From Adiantum capillus-veneris (taxonomy: Eukaryota > Streptophyta > Polypodiopsida > Polypodiales > Pteridaceae), in NCBI GenBank assembly GCA_014529385.2, contig CM043967.1, positions 5,659,001 through 5,723,000 of the forward strand: a stretch of DNA of 64,000 nucleotides. The letters are read 5' to 3'. The notes under the pieces are model-generated. The model had not been told where the DNA came from. It made no database searches and saw only the letters and a list, made by a program, of their open reading frames with translations. Position numbers and translations under genes: made by a program. Every line of letters starts with the position of its first letter. Positions within the stretch are counted from its first letter, which is position 1. Positions 32,126-44,009 of this stretch are shown piece by piece.

Positions 32126-32560
32126 TCTTGGGATAGTTTCCTACGACGTTAAAACTCTCTTCTTCTCGTTTGTGTGTGTGTGTGGGTGTGTGTGTGTGTG
32201 TCAATAAAAAGAGAAAAATGGTATAACCTTTCTATCACCCAAGTGTGGTAGATTGGTTATGCCATTTCCCTCTTGAATAACAGGTCTTGAGTTCAACTCC
32301 TCATTGGCTAGATCTTTAAGGTCTCTTGAATTAGTTTCCTACGATGTTAAATTAAACTCTCGTCTTCTCGGGTGTGTGTGTGTGGGTGTGTGTGCACGCC
32401 AATAAAAGGAGGAAAATGGTATAACCTTTCTATCACCCAAGTGTGATAGATTGGTTATACCATTTTCCTCTTGAATAACAGGTCTTGATTTCAACTCCTC
32501 GTTGACTAGATCTTTAAGGTCTCTTGGGATATTTTCCTACGACGTTAAGACTCTCTTCTT
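32126..32560 (+). repeat. About 195-bp tandem repeat with internal hairpin and TG tracts
   Basis: Two full units and the start of a third begin with GTCTCTTGGGATAGTTTCCT-like sequence near 32122, 32318 and 32517. Each full unit contains a CTCTTCTTCTCG block, a TG run and a foldback. In unit 2 the foldback (32413-32466) pairs AAAATGGTATAACC with GGTTATACCATTTT and TCTATCA with TGATAGA. TTGAGTTCAACTCC follows in unit 1. A weak similarity to a tRNA-derived Pol III promoter is present but not convincing. Confidence 0.8.
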
Positions 32561-32568
32561 CTTCTTCT

Positions 32569-32629
<61 letters not shown>

Positions 32630-32696
32630 CCTCTCTCAATGTGTGTGTATGCATTCTTTGTTTATGCATGTGTGTGCATTTTTTGTTTATGCATGT

Positions 32697-32740
<44 letters not shown>

Positions 32741-32868
32741 AGCTCTCTCAAAAACACAATGTGTGTGTGTGTGTGTGTGTGAGAGAGGAGAGAGAAAGAG
32801 GGGAAGGGAACATGAGAGTGAGGCTCTAGAGGGAAGGAGCATACCTGGCTCTCCTTCCTCTCCTCGCG

Positions 32869-32914
<46 letters not shown>
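32553..32914. repeat. Cluster of CTT, TC and TG microsatellites
   Basis: (CTT)n/(TC)n at about 32553-32626, TC at 32699-32738, TG at 32759-32783 and TG at 32869-32914, separated by short unique pieces. All open frames here are low-complexity artefacts. Confidence 0.95.
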
Positions 32915-32915
<1 letters not shown>

Positions 32916-32969
32916 AGAAGAAAGAGAGAGAGAGGGAGAGCGCGGGTTACCTTTGCTTGCTTGAGCACG

Positions 32970-33112
32970 CGCCGAAAACTCAGATCTGAGATATGAGTTT
33001 TCGAAAAACTCAGATCTGAGATCTGAGTTTTCGGACGCTCTCGGTTATTTTTTTACCCTTGTCGGCGTCGCTATGGGTGTCGCTAAGTTATAAGTAACTT
33101 AGCGACGTGGCC
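32970..33112. repeat. CACTA right subterminal repeats and palindromes
   Basis: 32976-33036 contains two adjacent palindromic units built on AACTCAGATCTGAG with flanking CGAAAA / TTTTCG. 33079-33106 is a perfect inverted repeat with 12-bp arms, GTCGCTAAGTTA / TAACTTAGCGAC. The AGCGAC motif is the same as at the left end, linking both ends to one element. Confidence 0.8.
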
Positions 33113-35081
33113 TCAAAAATCTATGCAAAGTCTGAACGTCCCATCTTTCTTCTTTTGGAAGAGTATGGGAGCACCCAAGGAGAGATACGAGGTCAGATGA
33201 AACCTTGTTCTAAAAGATGGGTCAAGTGGTTCTTTAGCTCAATGGATTTAGAAGGTGGCATCTTGTAGGGGGTCCTTGCTATTGGTTGGGTGCCAAGAAT
33301 GAGCTCGATCTCATGCACTAGTTCCCTAGGTGGAGGAAGATGTAACAACTCCTCTTAAAGAATATCATGATATTTGTTTAACCATTCAGGTTCTAATCCT
33401 TCTAACTTGGTCTCTGGTCTATTGAGCCCTATAACATAGATTGATAGTCCTTTATTTAGCACCTTAACTAAACAACTAGCTTTGACCACCTTCAAGGGAG
33501 CTTTCCCCTATTTGCCTTGCATTGAGACTTGTTCGCCCTTTGAATTTGAAAAAGAGATTCTCCCTTTGCTGCAATGGATTCTTGCTTTGTTTTTGCTCAG
33601 CCAATCTATCCCTAGGATTCCTTCAAATTGACCCATATTTAGGATTCTAAATCTTTGCTAGATTGAGTGACCTTCTAGTTGAAAGGGTAGATCTACCGTA
33701 TGTTTGTTTATCAAGATGGTGGATCCAACGGCTAGAGAGACCTGCAGCTTCAATAGTATGTGGGTTAGGAGGTGATTTGCATTATTTTTACAATTCTAGA
33801 TGACAAAAATGAATGTGAGCTACCTTAACAATAAGAAAAGAAAGAGGTTTACCTGGAGACTCTCCCTTAGTCTCAAGAATGGATTGACAATTTTGGCCAC
33901 TAGGATCCAAGGTAGGTTACCTTAATCAATAAGAAAGGAAAGAGGTTTACCCTTAGACTCTCCCTTAGTCTCAAGAATGGATTGTCAATTTTGGCCACTA
34001 GGATCCAGGGCAGCATAGATGTGGGCTTGTTCTTCAATCTCATCCTTTACTAAAACTAAGATCATTGTTTATGTTCTAGGTGGGTTGTTGGTTGGATTTT
34101 GACCATGAAAATGAGTCGTAGGAGGGGATCCTGCATGGGCTGGATTTCTTCCTCTATCCCAAGGTTTTTGAATTGTGCCCTTGATTGGGTGGATTCAAAA
34201 GGCTAACATGGGGGGTCAAATTCTAAGGGTCATTTCCATTAGGTCATTTGGCCTTCTCATGACCAAAATCTAGGCACTTGTATCACTAAAGTTGTCTTCC
34301 ACTTTGAGTGACTGGAAGAGCATTCACACAAACAAAATGCGGTGGGCTTGGGGTTGGGCAGTGGCTTTTGTATAAACGGTACTTTGGTTGCTTGACATGG
34401 ATGACTAGGGTAGGAAGGAAGTTCTCGCTTCCTATTGGTTGTAGCGCCTCCCTTAAAAATTCTCTTATGCTTTAACTTGGCCCGGATTAGAGTGTCTATG
34501 AGTGAGGTAGGTCAAAGGGACTCTACTTTGGGAGCCAAATCTCCTCCAAGCCCAAGGATAAAGCAACTTAACTTTTGTTCGAGTCTATCATGAGAGGAGC
34601 ATATCATGCAGACACACTCTTCATAGTAAGCTTCAATAGATTTGTTCCCTAGCTTGCAAGAAAGAAACTCATTCATATTAGTGGTGGATTAGTCTAGTGA
34701 AAGATATCACTCCTTGCGATGATGCTTTAACTCATCCCAAGTCTGGGTCATCTCTGCTACTTGGCAAGATTGGTAGTTGAGCTTCCACCATGTTTTTGAT
34801 GGTCCTTTTAGCTTGACTCTCCCATTATCCCTTGAGCTACTGAATTGTAATTGGCAAGAGAAAAGTAATCTTTCATTTAAATTATCCATTCTTCTAGTTG
34901 AGTAGGCCATTAGGAAGAGGATGGGATCTAGGAGGGCCTCTTTATTTGTCATGAGATTATGAAGGTAATTAACATTTTGACAAATAGATGCACGCCATGT
35001 GTGCAAGAATGGTGGATGTGTAAGAGAGGTGTAAGAGTGGTTAAAGGATTCACTTTTCCCCCGAAAAAGGGGAATGGACAA
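33113..35081 (-). pseudogene. Element G: Ty3 gag-protease-RT fragment
   Basis: Read from 35081 downward: a gag N-part (SKTWWKLNYQSCQVAEMTQT, then TWDELKHHRKE), a decayed Retrotrans_gag region to about 34450 (EAYYEECVCMICS), a weak Pro-rich stretch, a protease remnant (about 33690-33560: GILGIDWLSKNKARIHC) and the start of reverse transcriptase (about 33340-33113: ELVHEIELILGTQP, then PYKMPPSKSIELKNHL, then KDGTFRLCID in broken frames). The RT is cut at CIDY where the CACTA subterminal repeats begin. Many stops and frameshifts are present. The type is Ty3; no finer lineage is claimed. Confidence 0.75.
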
Positions 35082-35333
35082 CTTTATGATTTTTGGCCCT
35101 CCATAACTCCTACATATGGTCTCAGATTTGATGGAGGTTACGAATATGTAATCTACACGTCCATCTCTTTTCGTAGATATGTTACATGATATGGTTTTTC
35201 TCGCTAGATTTTAAATTTCATTCTGGGGGGGAATTTGAATTCAAATAAACTAGCCATTTTGCCTATTTGAATTCAAAAACTGCCCTTTAATTGCCTTTTT
35301 AATACGAGAGGTTTGACTCCCTTAAACTGCCAA
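35082..35333. other. Spacer between two divergent gag fragments
   Basis: Contains TTTGAATTCAAATAAAC and a second TTTGAATTC copy but no gene. At its right edge the 38-bp sequence AAAGAGGCCCTCCTTGATCC... (35336-35373) is an inverted copy of 34908-34945. Confidence 0.5.
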
Positions 35334-35368
35334 CTAAAGAGGCCCTCCTTGATCCCATTCTCTTCCTA

Positions 35369-36186
35369 ATGACATTAGTACCCTTTCTTGAAAATAAATG
35401 TGGTTGCAATGATAGATCATATGATAGCATGCTCAATCAAAGAGGAAGCACAACCAGGGGTAACCTCCTCAATGATGGAACCAAGGGTAGAAATGTAGAA
35501 ACCACCTATAACAGGGAAAGAATGGGTGACACTAGGACAAGGAGAGGTCCACATGAGTCATATCTACCAAACAGTTGGTTTGAAGGTTTAATGGAAGAAA
35601 CATGGGCTAGAAGAGAGAGAGTGGGTGCTGAGCATTACCATAGAGTCAGGCTAGCAGACTTCCAAAAATGGGTCAAAAAATATTGCGGATCAGGGGATCT
35701 CTATGATCATTTAGCGAGCTTTAAACAGGTTTGGAGAGTTGAGTGCATAACCAACTTCCATACACAATTTGAGGGGTTTGGAATGACCTTAGAGGTTAAA
35801 GCCTTAACTTGGTTACAGACTATACCTCCTAGATCAATCACCAACCTACCAACTTTGGCAATGATATTTCTTGTTGCTTGTTCTAAAATGGGAATAAAGC
35901 ATAGTACGGTGGAACAAATTGACAGGTTCAGGAAAAACAAAGAAAAACTGTCAGAGATAGTGTAAGTCGGATGAGACAATATATAGATAGATGTTCGGAG
36001 TTGGATATTCCAACCAAGGAAAGACTTGTCTTTCTATTTTTAGAGGAAATACTAAACAAATATTTGCATACTAGTTTGTATAGTAAGAGACACATGACTT
36101 GGAAAGCGTGTAGTGTTGTAGAGGAGAGAATTACAACACCTATAAAGTGCATGGAACACATCCTAGATCAACATAATGTCAATTGA
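35369..36186 (+). pseudogene. Element I: Ty3 gag fragment
   Basis: Gag capsid region of a Ty3-type element, opposite in orientation to G. A frame of 198 codons (35369-35965) carries GDLYDHLASFKQVWRVE, THFEGFG-like sequence, TLEVKALTWLQTIPPRSITN and MGIKHSTVEQIDRF. After a frameshift, 35971-36186 continues with MRQYIDRCSELDIPTKERLV and SKRHMTWKAC. The tail may extend to about 36440 in decayed form. No protease or RT follows on this strand, and no LTR can be tied to it. Confidence 0.75.
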
Positions 36187-36189
36187 GGA

Positions 36190-36780
36190 CACATATGACA
36201 CGATAGGCACACAGAGGCAATATCTTTAGCTTGTCAGACTGAGACTATCCCATGCATACAACACTCTCGAAGGCTAACTAAATCATAATCTAGAATCTCA
36301 CTGCTCTCAACTACACCACCCAACCCACATACACACAAACAAAAGGAAACTCACCAAACCATGCAAGAATCGTATGAAATTTAAGGAACACCATCCCCTC
36401 ACTAGGATACACCTATCCCAAAGTCTCTACACTCAAAACCCTCACTCTAAACCCATCTGCAAAAAAGTGTATAAAGACAGTGTACTATTTTGAAATGTTC
36501 AAAATTGAAATCTATGAGTACCTATGTGTAGCTTATGTCGCCACGATTCTAATGACTACTTGCACGCAGAAAGAAGGCATTGTTTGATATACTTACGACC
36601 GCAAATAGCTCGTAGATGCGCAAAAATGTTTGCTCCATCTTGCATGGAATGCTTGGCATTGTCACATAGCTCTCTCTGAGTTTAGAGTGATGGTGCAGTT
36701 GGATATCCAATGTGATGATGTGGATTTGCCTCATCAAGGAAAATATATGTTATCCTGCAAAGGTTGATTTGTCTACCAGT
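36190..36780. other. Unassigned spacer between element I and the LTR of element F
   Basis: No domain is recognisable; the first 250 bp may be decayed gag of element I. Confidence 0.4.
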
Positions 36781-37837
36781 TGTTCTGCTCTTCATCGTTG
36801 GTGACTCCTTTGTTCCTCCATCAAGGTGACCAAAGTTGCATTTGACTTCTTTAGCTAATGTGTGATGTGTAAATCATTATACTTCTTCTACTTGATATAT
36901 GACTTAATCAAAGCCCGTCAAACCCCAGTTAATTCCCCAAGTTAGTAACTTGCATTAAAAGAGCTTTATCCGACATCAATCATCATCTATGAGCTACCAT
37001 GGTCCATTTGTCTTCAAAGCTCATATACATGATGTGCAAGGTATGTAGGTGGCTATCATGGCTTCAAATTTGAAAAAAACTGCATCTTTGGCTAGCTAGG
37101 TTTTTTTTAATAAAATAAACCCTTAGCTTGTATTCTCTATTTGTAGCCTCTTGACAAGGTTTAGCTTAATTTGGACTTGCATTTGGATTTACAAGATAAA
37201 TTTTTGGATTTCAGTCTCAAGAACGATGGATGGGCATTGCTGGCACCTTTTGTCACCCAATCACATGTAGAACCAATGATGATGACCAAAATTTGGCTTA
37301 ATCCCTGGCTGCTCCTGCAAACATCTATTATGATAAATGACTAAATTGTCATTTTTCCCCTTTTGTTCTTGTGAGTACTGTTAGTCCCCTTTATTTGCTA
37401 AGCTTATTTGGTCACATACAAGATAGAAGATTCACAGTATAAAGATCTACCTCTTGTATACGGACTCATTGTCGCATGAAGTGTATGTAGGCAACTTTAC
37501 ACTTGATGGTTGCTTTCGTCTAGTTGCATCACCAACTCCTTTGTCCTTGTAGTCCACTCCTAAGTTTGATGTCTATTCTCAATCATTTTTGGCCTCATGT
37601 TGTTGAAGATCGATCAGCATTATTTTCTTACTTCCAACATTATAGATTTGTGCGTATGGCTTTTGAGACGTACCTTGTGAAGTTTTGTCATTTTTCAGCA
37701 CCTTCTCTTTGTACTACTCAGGCATCTCCTCAGTCTTTTCTTCATCTGGATTATGGATTTTTCCTTTTTTTTTTTCAATGGTATGTTGGTCTAGTTCTTG
37801 TTATGCTAGCATCTGCTTGTGGCATATCCACCAACAT

Positions 37838-37854
37838 TGGCACCATTGCCAAGG
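37838..37854 (+). promoter_or_regulatory. Decayed tRNA-Asp primer-binding site of element F
   Basis: TGGCACCATTGCCAAGG against TGGCGCCGTTGCCGGGG in element E. All four differences are G-to-A, two of them in former CpG context, as expected from methyl-cytosine decay on the other strand. Confidence 0.75.
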
Positions 37855-38752
37855 ACGAGAGCCCTAGGTATATGAACTTAGACCAGTCCTATGAGGTAGA
37901 AGTCCTCTAGTTTGGAATTTGGACTCATGAGATCTTAGAGAGGTGCTAGGGAGCATATGACTCGCCTAAATTTTTTGTCGTAAGTAGTATTAGTCGTATT
38001 TTTGTGAGGTGATAAAAGTGCTATCTAGTCCCTGTGAAGTAGTGAAGCATTTTCTAATCATAAATGCAACACCCCATATGATGTCTAGGAGTAGTTTTAG
38101 GAAGGACACATTGATTATGATCTACAACTAATCATCAGAGTTATTTTCTTGTGTGCTTGTTTGTGTTTAAGATTCCAAAGAAGTTTGATTTTTAGGGTAA
38201 AAATGCAATAAACAAGCTTCTGAGGATATTTGTGCATGATTGAATGATGCTGAGTATATAAGAAATCATATGCAAGAGATCTAATGAGGGAATTTACAAT
38301 TTTGCAACTCTGGACTTCATAGGTGTATGATGTCTCAGGGCCATCAAAAGGCCAAGTTTATCAAAATTGACTACACCAGAGTGTTCAAAAGGGGTGTTTA
38401 ACCCTAGATACACCTTGAGACTAGAGTTTTGACCAACATTTGGTACTTGAAACACAAAAGACAAGAAATAATAGAGTGAAATGTAGAAAATTTCTTTGTT
38501 TGAGCTTCGGGGGTATGAAAACTCTTGATAAGGCCAAGTGATGGATGAAGGCAAACTCAATGCTTGAATTGATAATATCTAGCACAAAAAGTGTTGAAAT
38601 TAAGTTTTGAATGTTGTTGTGAATTTCTTGTGTGGTGGTTAGTGTCGACAGAAGAGAGTGTGAACCAAGCAAGGATAGATCCGCTAGCACCAATCATAGA
38701 AGACGATAGCTTAGTGAGACCAATATCTCTTATGAACAATTCCTTTACCTCA

Positions 38753-41276
38753 TGGCTAACCAAAATACCATGGCTCATCAACAGACCCAAGTAGGGGGAG
38801 GTAGCACCTCCAGGAATACAACTCAAGCACCAAGGTATACAACCATCTTCCTAGAAGGGCCAAATTCCCATGGATCCTTGGTGTATTCTAATGCAAGGGG
38901 ATGTAGAAGCATATGTATTGAGGAAGAACCATATGAGGGAATGGAATTCATTCTAGTATATGACAATGGAGATAGATTCCATGATAATAAGGGAACTCAT
39001 CGCCTCATTGTTGGGGATCCAAAAACAATAAAAAATATGGGGACAATGTTGTAAAAGGGAAGATGATTTCTAAGATGATAGAAATGCCGCCTCGAGTAGA
39101 TCTTCCTAATGCCATCAGTGTGTTTGACAAAAAGGTAGTGAAAGTTGCAACAAGTCAAGGAGTAGTAGGAGCCTATGATTATACAAATTGTAGGGCCAAA
39201 TCATATTTTAGATGTCTAGCACCTTATGCATTTGAACTAAGTTGCAACAAGTCAAGGAGTAGTAGGAGCCTATGATTATACAAATGGTAGGGCCAAATCA
39301 TATTTTAGATGTCTAGCACCTTATGCATTTGAACTAAGCACGGAAAATATTTTGTACTTGTTCTCTTACATATCAAGTGAAGGGAGTCACATAATGTACA
39401 TTGACAAGTATGGGTGGGAATACATACCTATAGAACAAGTGAAAGTAGCTAGAATGATAAGCTCAAGAGTAATCCCAAACGTTTGAATAGCAACTCAAGA
39501 GCCAAAGCAATATCCTAGTAAATCCACAAATCCCTTTGGAGAAATGGAAGATATTGTAAGGTATACATCAAGTCAAGCTAGAAGGGTTGAAATCCAATGT
39601 TTTCTTCACATTTTAACCCAAATTTAGCTACATTGTAGTCATGCTTGCATCCAAAAGAAATGGTAGAACATGACTTCTATAGAGGTGGAATTCTGGTCAC
39701 ATCAGGACCATACGTACCACCACCATCACCCCCCATTACCTCATTAGTGTCAACAATGCCAACATATTCTTATCTTATTGGAGAAGAGGACCAATTGCAA
39801 TACTGAAGACAACAAGATTCCCTTACATGGTAAAAATTAAGAGTGAAAGAAGATTAGCCAGAGGAACCACCTATTGTAAGGACCTTAAGAGGATATGGAT
39901 TAGACGAAAGATTAGATGCTATGCCAAGATACGAACAAGGACCAATAGTGAGAGAAGGACAAGAAGAGTCTACAATAAGACTTTTAGACAATAACGTGTT
40001 AGACCTTCTCAAGTTAAAAAATGGGTTAATAAGAAGTATTCCAAGAAAAAAGACCCCAAAGATCACGTGCCGGCTTTTGTAAGAAAAATCCATGTAGAAG
40101 AAGTTAGAGACTTTGATATGCAATTTGCGGGATTTGGACTCACCTTAGAGGAAGAAACAACCACCTAGTTTGATTCAGTTGAGAGAAGGATTTCGAGACC
40201 ATACAAGAGGTAAAAATGAATTTGTGGAGGAATTTTCTCAAAAAGGGATAACTTTAAATTCAAGCAAAAAGAGGGAGAATTAGTTAGAAGAACAACTTTA
40301 AGGTTGAAATGCTATGTAAAATTTTTCTGTGTGGAAGAGTTACCAATGAGTCCAAAATCATGTTAATATTTATCCAAGGAGGGAGGAATGGGGACCTTTA
40401 GAAGTATCTGTTGCATATGAAAAAGAGCTCAACTCTAAACAAGTTGACCAAAAAAGCCCTATACCTAGTAGAAAATTGTGATTTCTACAAGGAAGGTGAC
40501 TATAAAGACTTAGATGATGATTCATCATCACAGCATAGTGGAACTAATTCCACTAAATCAACACAAAAGAGCAAGGCAGTTGTAAATCAAGAGAAACTTA
40601 TTGAAGAAGTGCTCAAAAGGATAAGCCCATTTTCTAAGCCACAGGCTAAGACCCTAAATGTTGTTCCATTGAACAATAAAAGATGAATTATGTGATGAAA
40701 GAATGTTACTACAATAGGGGATATGTGAGAGAGTGCCAATATGATCCACTAGCCCAAGTAGAACCTCCTCAAGTACCACCAATGCCTAGGTATACAACAC
40801 AAACTTTGCCAAGGCCAGTAGGGGTTGAACGGCCACAACTAGTTTTGGAAAAAAAATCACCTCTCCTAGGAGCAAGACCAGTACACATGCACCCATTGTA
40901 GAAGAGTCATAGGAACAATCTTAGTGCCTATACCTACATATTACAAAGAGCCAAGTGGATATATGGCTAGTTCAACATATTATAAACCCGAAGAGCTGAA
41001 AGCACTAGAACCTTGGAGCATGATTAGGAATGTTGGACCACCAACAATATCTCATGCTACAAGAGAAATAGATACAGCCAAGAATGGTGGCTTATCAAGA
41101 CAAAGGCCTGCCTATCAACAGAGAGCGGCTCTAGGAACGCCTCAATAACCATTAGGACCATGCTACAAGTGTGGTGGTGACCGCCTTCTGAAATATTGTC
41201 CTTATACAAAGATCATTAGAGTGAATGTATATTGTCAAGATTGTGGCATCACTCATTTGATGAATAAAATTGCCCA
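38753..41276 (+). pseudogene. Gag-region relic of element F
   Basis: Open pieces alternate with frameshifts. 38753-39052 contains RYTTIFLEGPNSHGSLVY and YDNGDRFHDNKGTH; 39063-39275 continues with VDLPNAISVFDKKVVKV. A 97-bp tandem duplication at 39144-39337 destroys the frame. 40411-41148 holds acidic and Pro-rich stretches. Near 41161 a knuckle-like CYKCGGDRLLKYC is followed by YCQDCGITHL, with the expected His of the first motif replaced by Arg. Inactive. Confidence 0.65.
39144..39337 (+). repeat. 97-bp tandem duplication in element F gag
   Basis: GTTGCAACAAGTCAAGGAGT begins at 39144 and again at 39241. The copies are almost identical (for example AAATTGTAG versus AAATGGTAG). 97 is not a multiple of 3, so the duplication shifts the frame. 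Confidence 0.95.
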
Positions 41277-41294
41277 AAAAATCTAAATAAAACG

Positions 41295-43431
41295 ATGAAA
41301 ACAACATTGAGTATATTAGAGGCAATCCTGTCAAGTAGTGATTTTGAAAATGGAACGGTCATACCTATATATGTTGTCACAAGAGTGCAAGCTCAAAAAG
41401 CGATGGAAGAACCAATACTTGAGGAACCTAGAACAAATGTGCCTAGTCTTGAACAAAAAATTCAACAAAACACTTGGAAGGCTAGGAAAGCACGCATGAA
41501 AGCCAGAAAGGAATGTGAACCAACATCCCTAGCTGAGGTGTCAGAACAAACTAGGGACATATTAAAAAGACTTGAGAGTCAAACTAGTCCTAGGTTGGAA
41601 ATTCCAAAAGTCATTGAACCTAAGAAGAATGAGGAACCAAAAAGTGAAAGTTTGAGAGGATCCGTACTAATTGAAAAAGTGAATGAACCTCTAGATGCAC
41701 TTATGAAAGCTTATGAGGCATGGCTTAAGAAAAACCAAATTCAAGAACAAAGATGGATGAAATAATTATATGCTAAGTTGGAAAAGCAAAGGCTAGAGAT
41801 GTGTCAAAAGATGATCCAAACAACATAAGCTTTGTTAGAGCCATGGCAAGAAAACTAGAGGGTTGGATAGAGGTTCCAGCTCCAACACTAGTGGTCCCAC
41901 CAAGACACAAGCTTGTAAAGATAACTGAGATTCCCAAAGCTAAATTAGAACCCGTGAAGTTAATAAAAAAGCCAAGAGTAGTGTGATGAATACCACATAT
42001 CAAGCATCTCATGGTTTCCATCCTATCATACCTGAGATATACAAAGAAGATGATGGCTTAGATGAAATTTGGAAAAAATACAAGAAGGAAACAAGGAAAA
42101 TGAGCTAAGTCAAAGAGTTAACAAGACCACCAATAAAGGGAGGGATGTCTTTCTTCCTCCTATTGAGGAATTTGAGGTAGGATCTCAAGCAGACCCATAT
42201 ATTCACTTGTATTGGGGGGATAAAGGATCTATAAGATCTTTGGATAGCCAACCCTCGTCTCTGAGAATGTTACCCTCTTACATAGGAGAGTATGAATCAA
42301 CATCTGATGTAAAAGCAGTCCCATCACAAAGATTCTCCTCAAAAAAGGTGATGAACTCTAAAGGATTGATAAACATGTCATCTACACCTGTGACTTGCAC
42401 CATTACGCTAGTTGAGCTTCTCCAAATATGACCAAACATTTGGGCGACAGCCGGAAAATGTTTAAAAATTTTTGGTGTAGAAGATCCAACTTCACAAATA
42501 TAAGAAGAGACCCAAGAGCCGGAAAAGCCTCAGTTAAACACGCAATTAGTACCCTTAAACAAGGTAGTAGATTATTATGAAGGAAAGAATGGGAATACTA
42601 CACTTGTTGTTGAGTTTCAAGGTGTTACAACCATGGAAATTCTTGATAGTGGAGTGGGTGTGGCCATTGCAACCAAAGTGGAAGAAATGGAAAAAACTTG
42701 CCTTGAGAGCCACAAGGATGAAATTGCAATTAGTAGATGGTTATATGGAGGAACCCCTAGAGATTCTAGAGAAGGTAGTTATTACTTCTTGCAGCACTAA
42801 GTATGAGCTTACCTTTGCTTTGGTAGACTTTGGCAAGAAGAAGAACTACAAAATAATACTTGGATGATTATTCATGCAACAACTGAAGATGGTCCAAGAC
42901 TGGGGTTATGATCATATATATCTCATGCACATGGAAACCACAATGTGCATAAACCTTAAAGACCATAGTTACAAAGATGTGAAACGAACCCCAATTGAGG
43001 AGTTTGATTTAGCTACATTAGCAATATCCGAGCTTTTAGCTTGGTTAGGTGAGCCAAAGGAGCTATGGATGTGTGGAGCATCTCATTGCGAAAGCTTAAA
43101 AGGAGAAGAGTTTATTCTAGAAAGGGTAATTGAAGATAAGGAATACATTCCTAAACCCTTCCCTAAAGAAACTCTAGAGCCTTTAGAATGGACACATCTT
43201 CTTACAACCCTACATGTGTGCTCTTTTTCGGATGGTACCACGACAAAGTTTTGCCACAAAGATGGTTATGATGTGGTTCCATACTATATGGTTAATGTGG
43301 TAAATGGGGAAGAAGATGAACCAGTCTCAGAACAACCCAAAAAAGATAAACCAGTGGAAGTAGATGAAGAGGAGTTGTTTTATGACTCTCTAGAGCATCT
43401 TGAGGGAGATGATGATTCACATAATGAATGA
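41295..43431 (+). pseudogene. Gag-pol linker and protease relic of element F
   Basis: 41295-41765 is a charged, probably coiled-coil frame (KARKARMKARKEC, KRLESQTSPRLEIPKV). 41801-42431 continues in broken frames. The aspartic protease lies near 42600-42870: EFQGVTTMEILDSGVGVAIA keeps the Asp-Ser-Gly catalytic triplet, then FALVDFGKKKNYKIILG in another frame. 42874-43431 is a well-preserved 185-codon frame with WGYDHIYLMH, EEFDLATLAISELLAWLG and an acidic C-terminus. Several frameshifts separate the parts. Confidence 0.7.
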
Positions 43432-44009
43432 TCTAACAAACCAAGTGAACAAGACAAAACCATAGTGGATGTCAGGTCTATGACTTTTCAAATCAAAAAC
43501 CTAGACGTCAGCAATGCTATAAGAAAAAGAGAGCTGAGCACATTGCTAGAGAGAATCTGATGCCTAGAATAAGAGGTAAAACACAAGTTTTGATGTTTGT
43601 AAAAGCTAAATATTGTGTTTAAGAATTTTTTTAGGAATATTCTCTAGAGCTTAGAATCCAAAGACATGAACCATAAGAAAGTGAGAAAAGAAACTTGAAA
43701 GGCTGAAACTGAAACAAAACCCAAGAAAACAAAAGAACCAAGACTAGATGAGTTTGGAGAAATTAAGCGGACTAGAGTTGAGAGAAAGAAGAAATACAGA
43801 GAGCTTAAGAAAACTCTATGTGAAGAGTGGACAACAAAAATAGAGAGTGGTGAGGAACAGGACGAAAAAAAGATGACAAGATGAGCGTGCCTTCCCACTA
43901 CAAAAAATTCACTATCCAAGACAGAAAGGTAATGAGGACACAACCGAGCAAAAGGACAAGGAGTCATATGAAGGGCCAGAGGACACAAAAATGAAGTCTT
44001 CTCATGGAG

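Larger units (their letters stand above)
24511..33112 (-). mobile_element. CACTA (En/Spm) transposon, genes on the minus strand, right end missing
   Basis: The left terminus is CACTACAAGAG at 24511, preceded by AGG (a possible 3-bp target duplication). Subterminal repeats built on AGCGAC / GTCGCTA fill 24530-24750 and recur at 33059-33110. Between them are a TNP2-type transposase relic and a Ptta/En/Spm-type transposase gene. At the right side the subterminal repeats stop at TCAAAAAT and the next bases are reverse transcriptase of element G; no TAGTG terminus is found, so the right inverted repeat has been lost. The interior also carries a long hairpin, microsatellites and minisatellites. Confidence 0.85.

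Noticed and set aside
32216-32345. tRNA-derived SINE suggested by TAGATTGGTTA and GAGTTCAACTCC
   Set aside because: The A-box-like part lies in a foldback stem, the unit is tandem rather than dispersed, and there is no target duplication or 3' tail.
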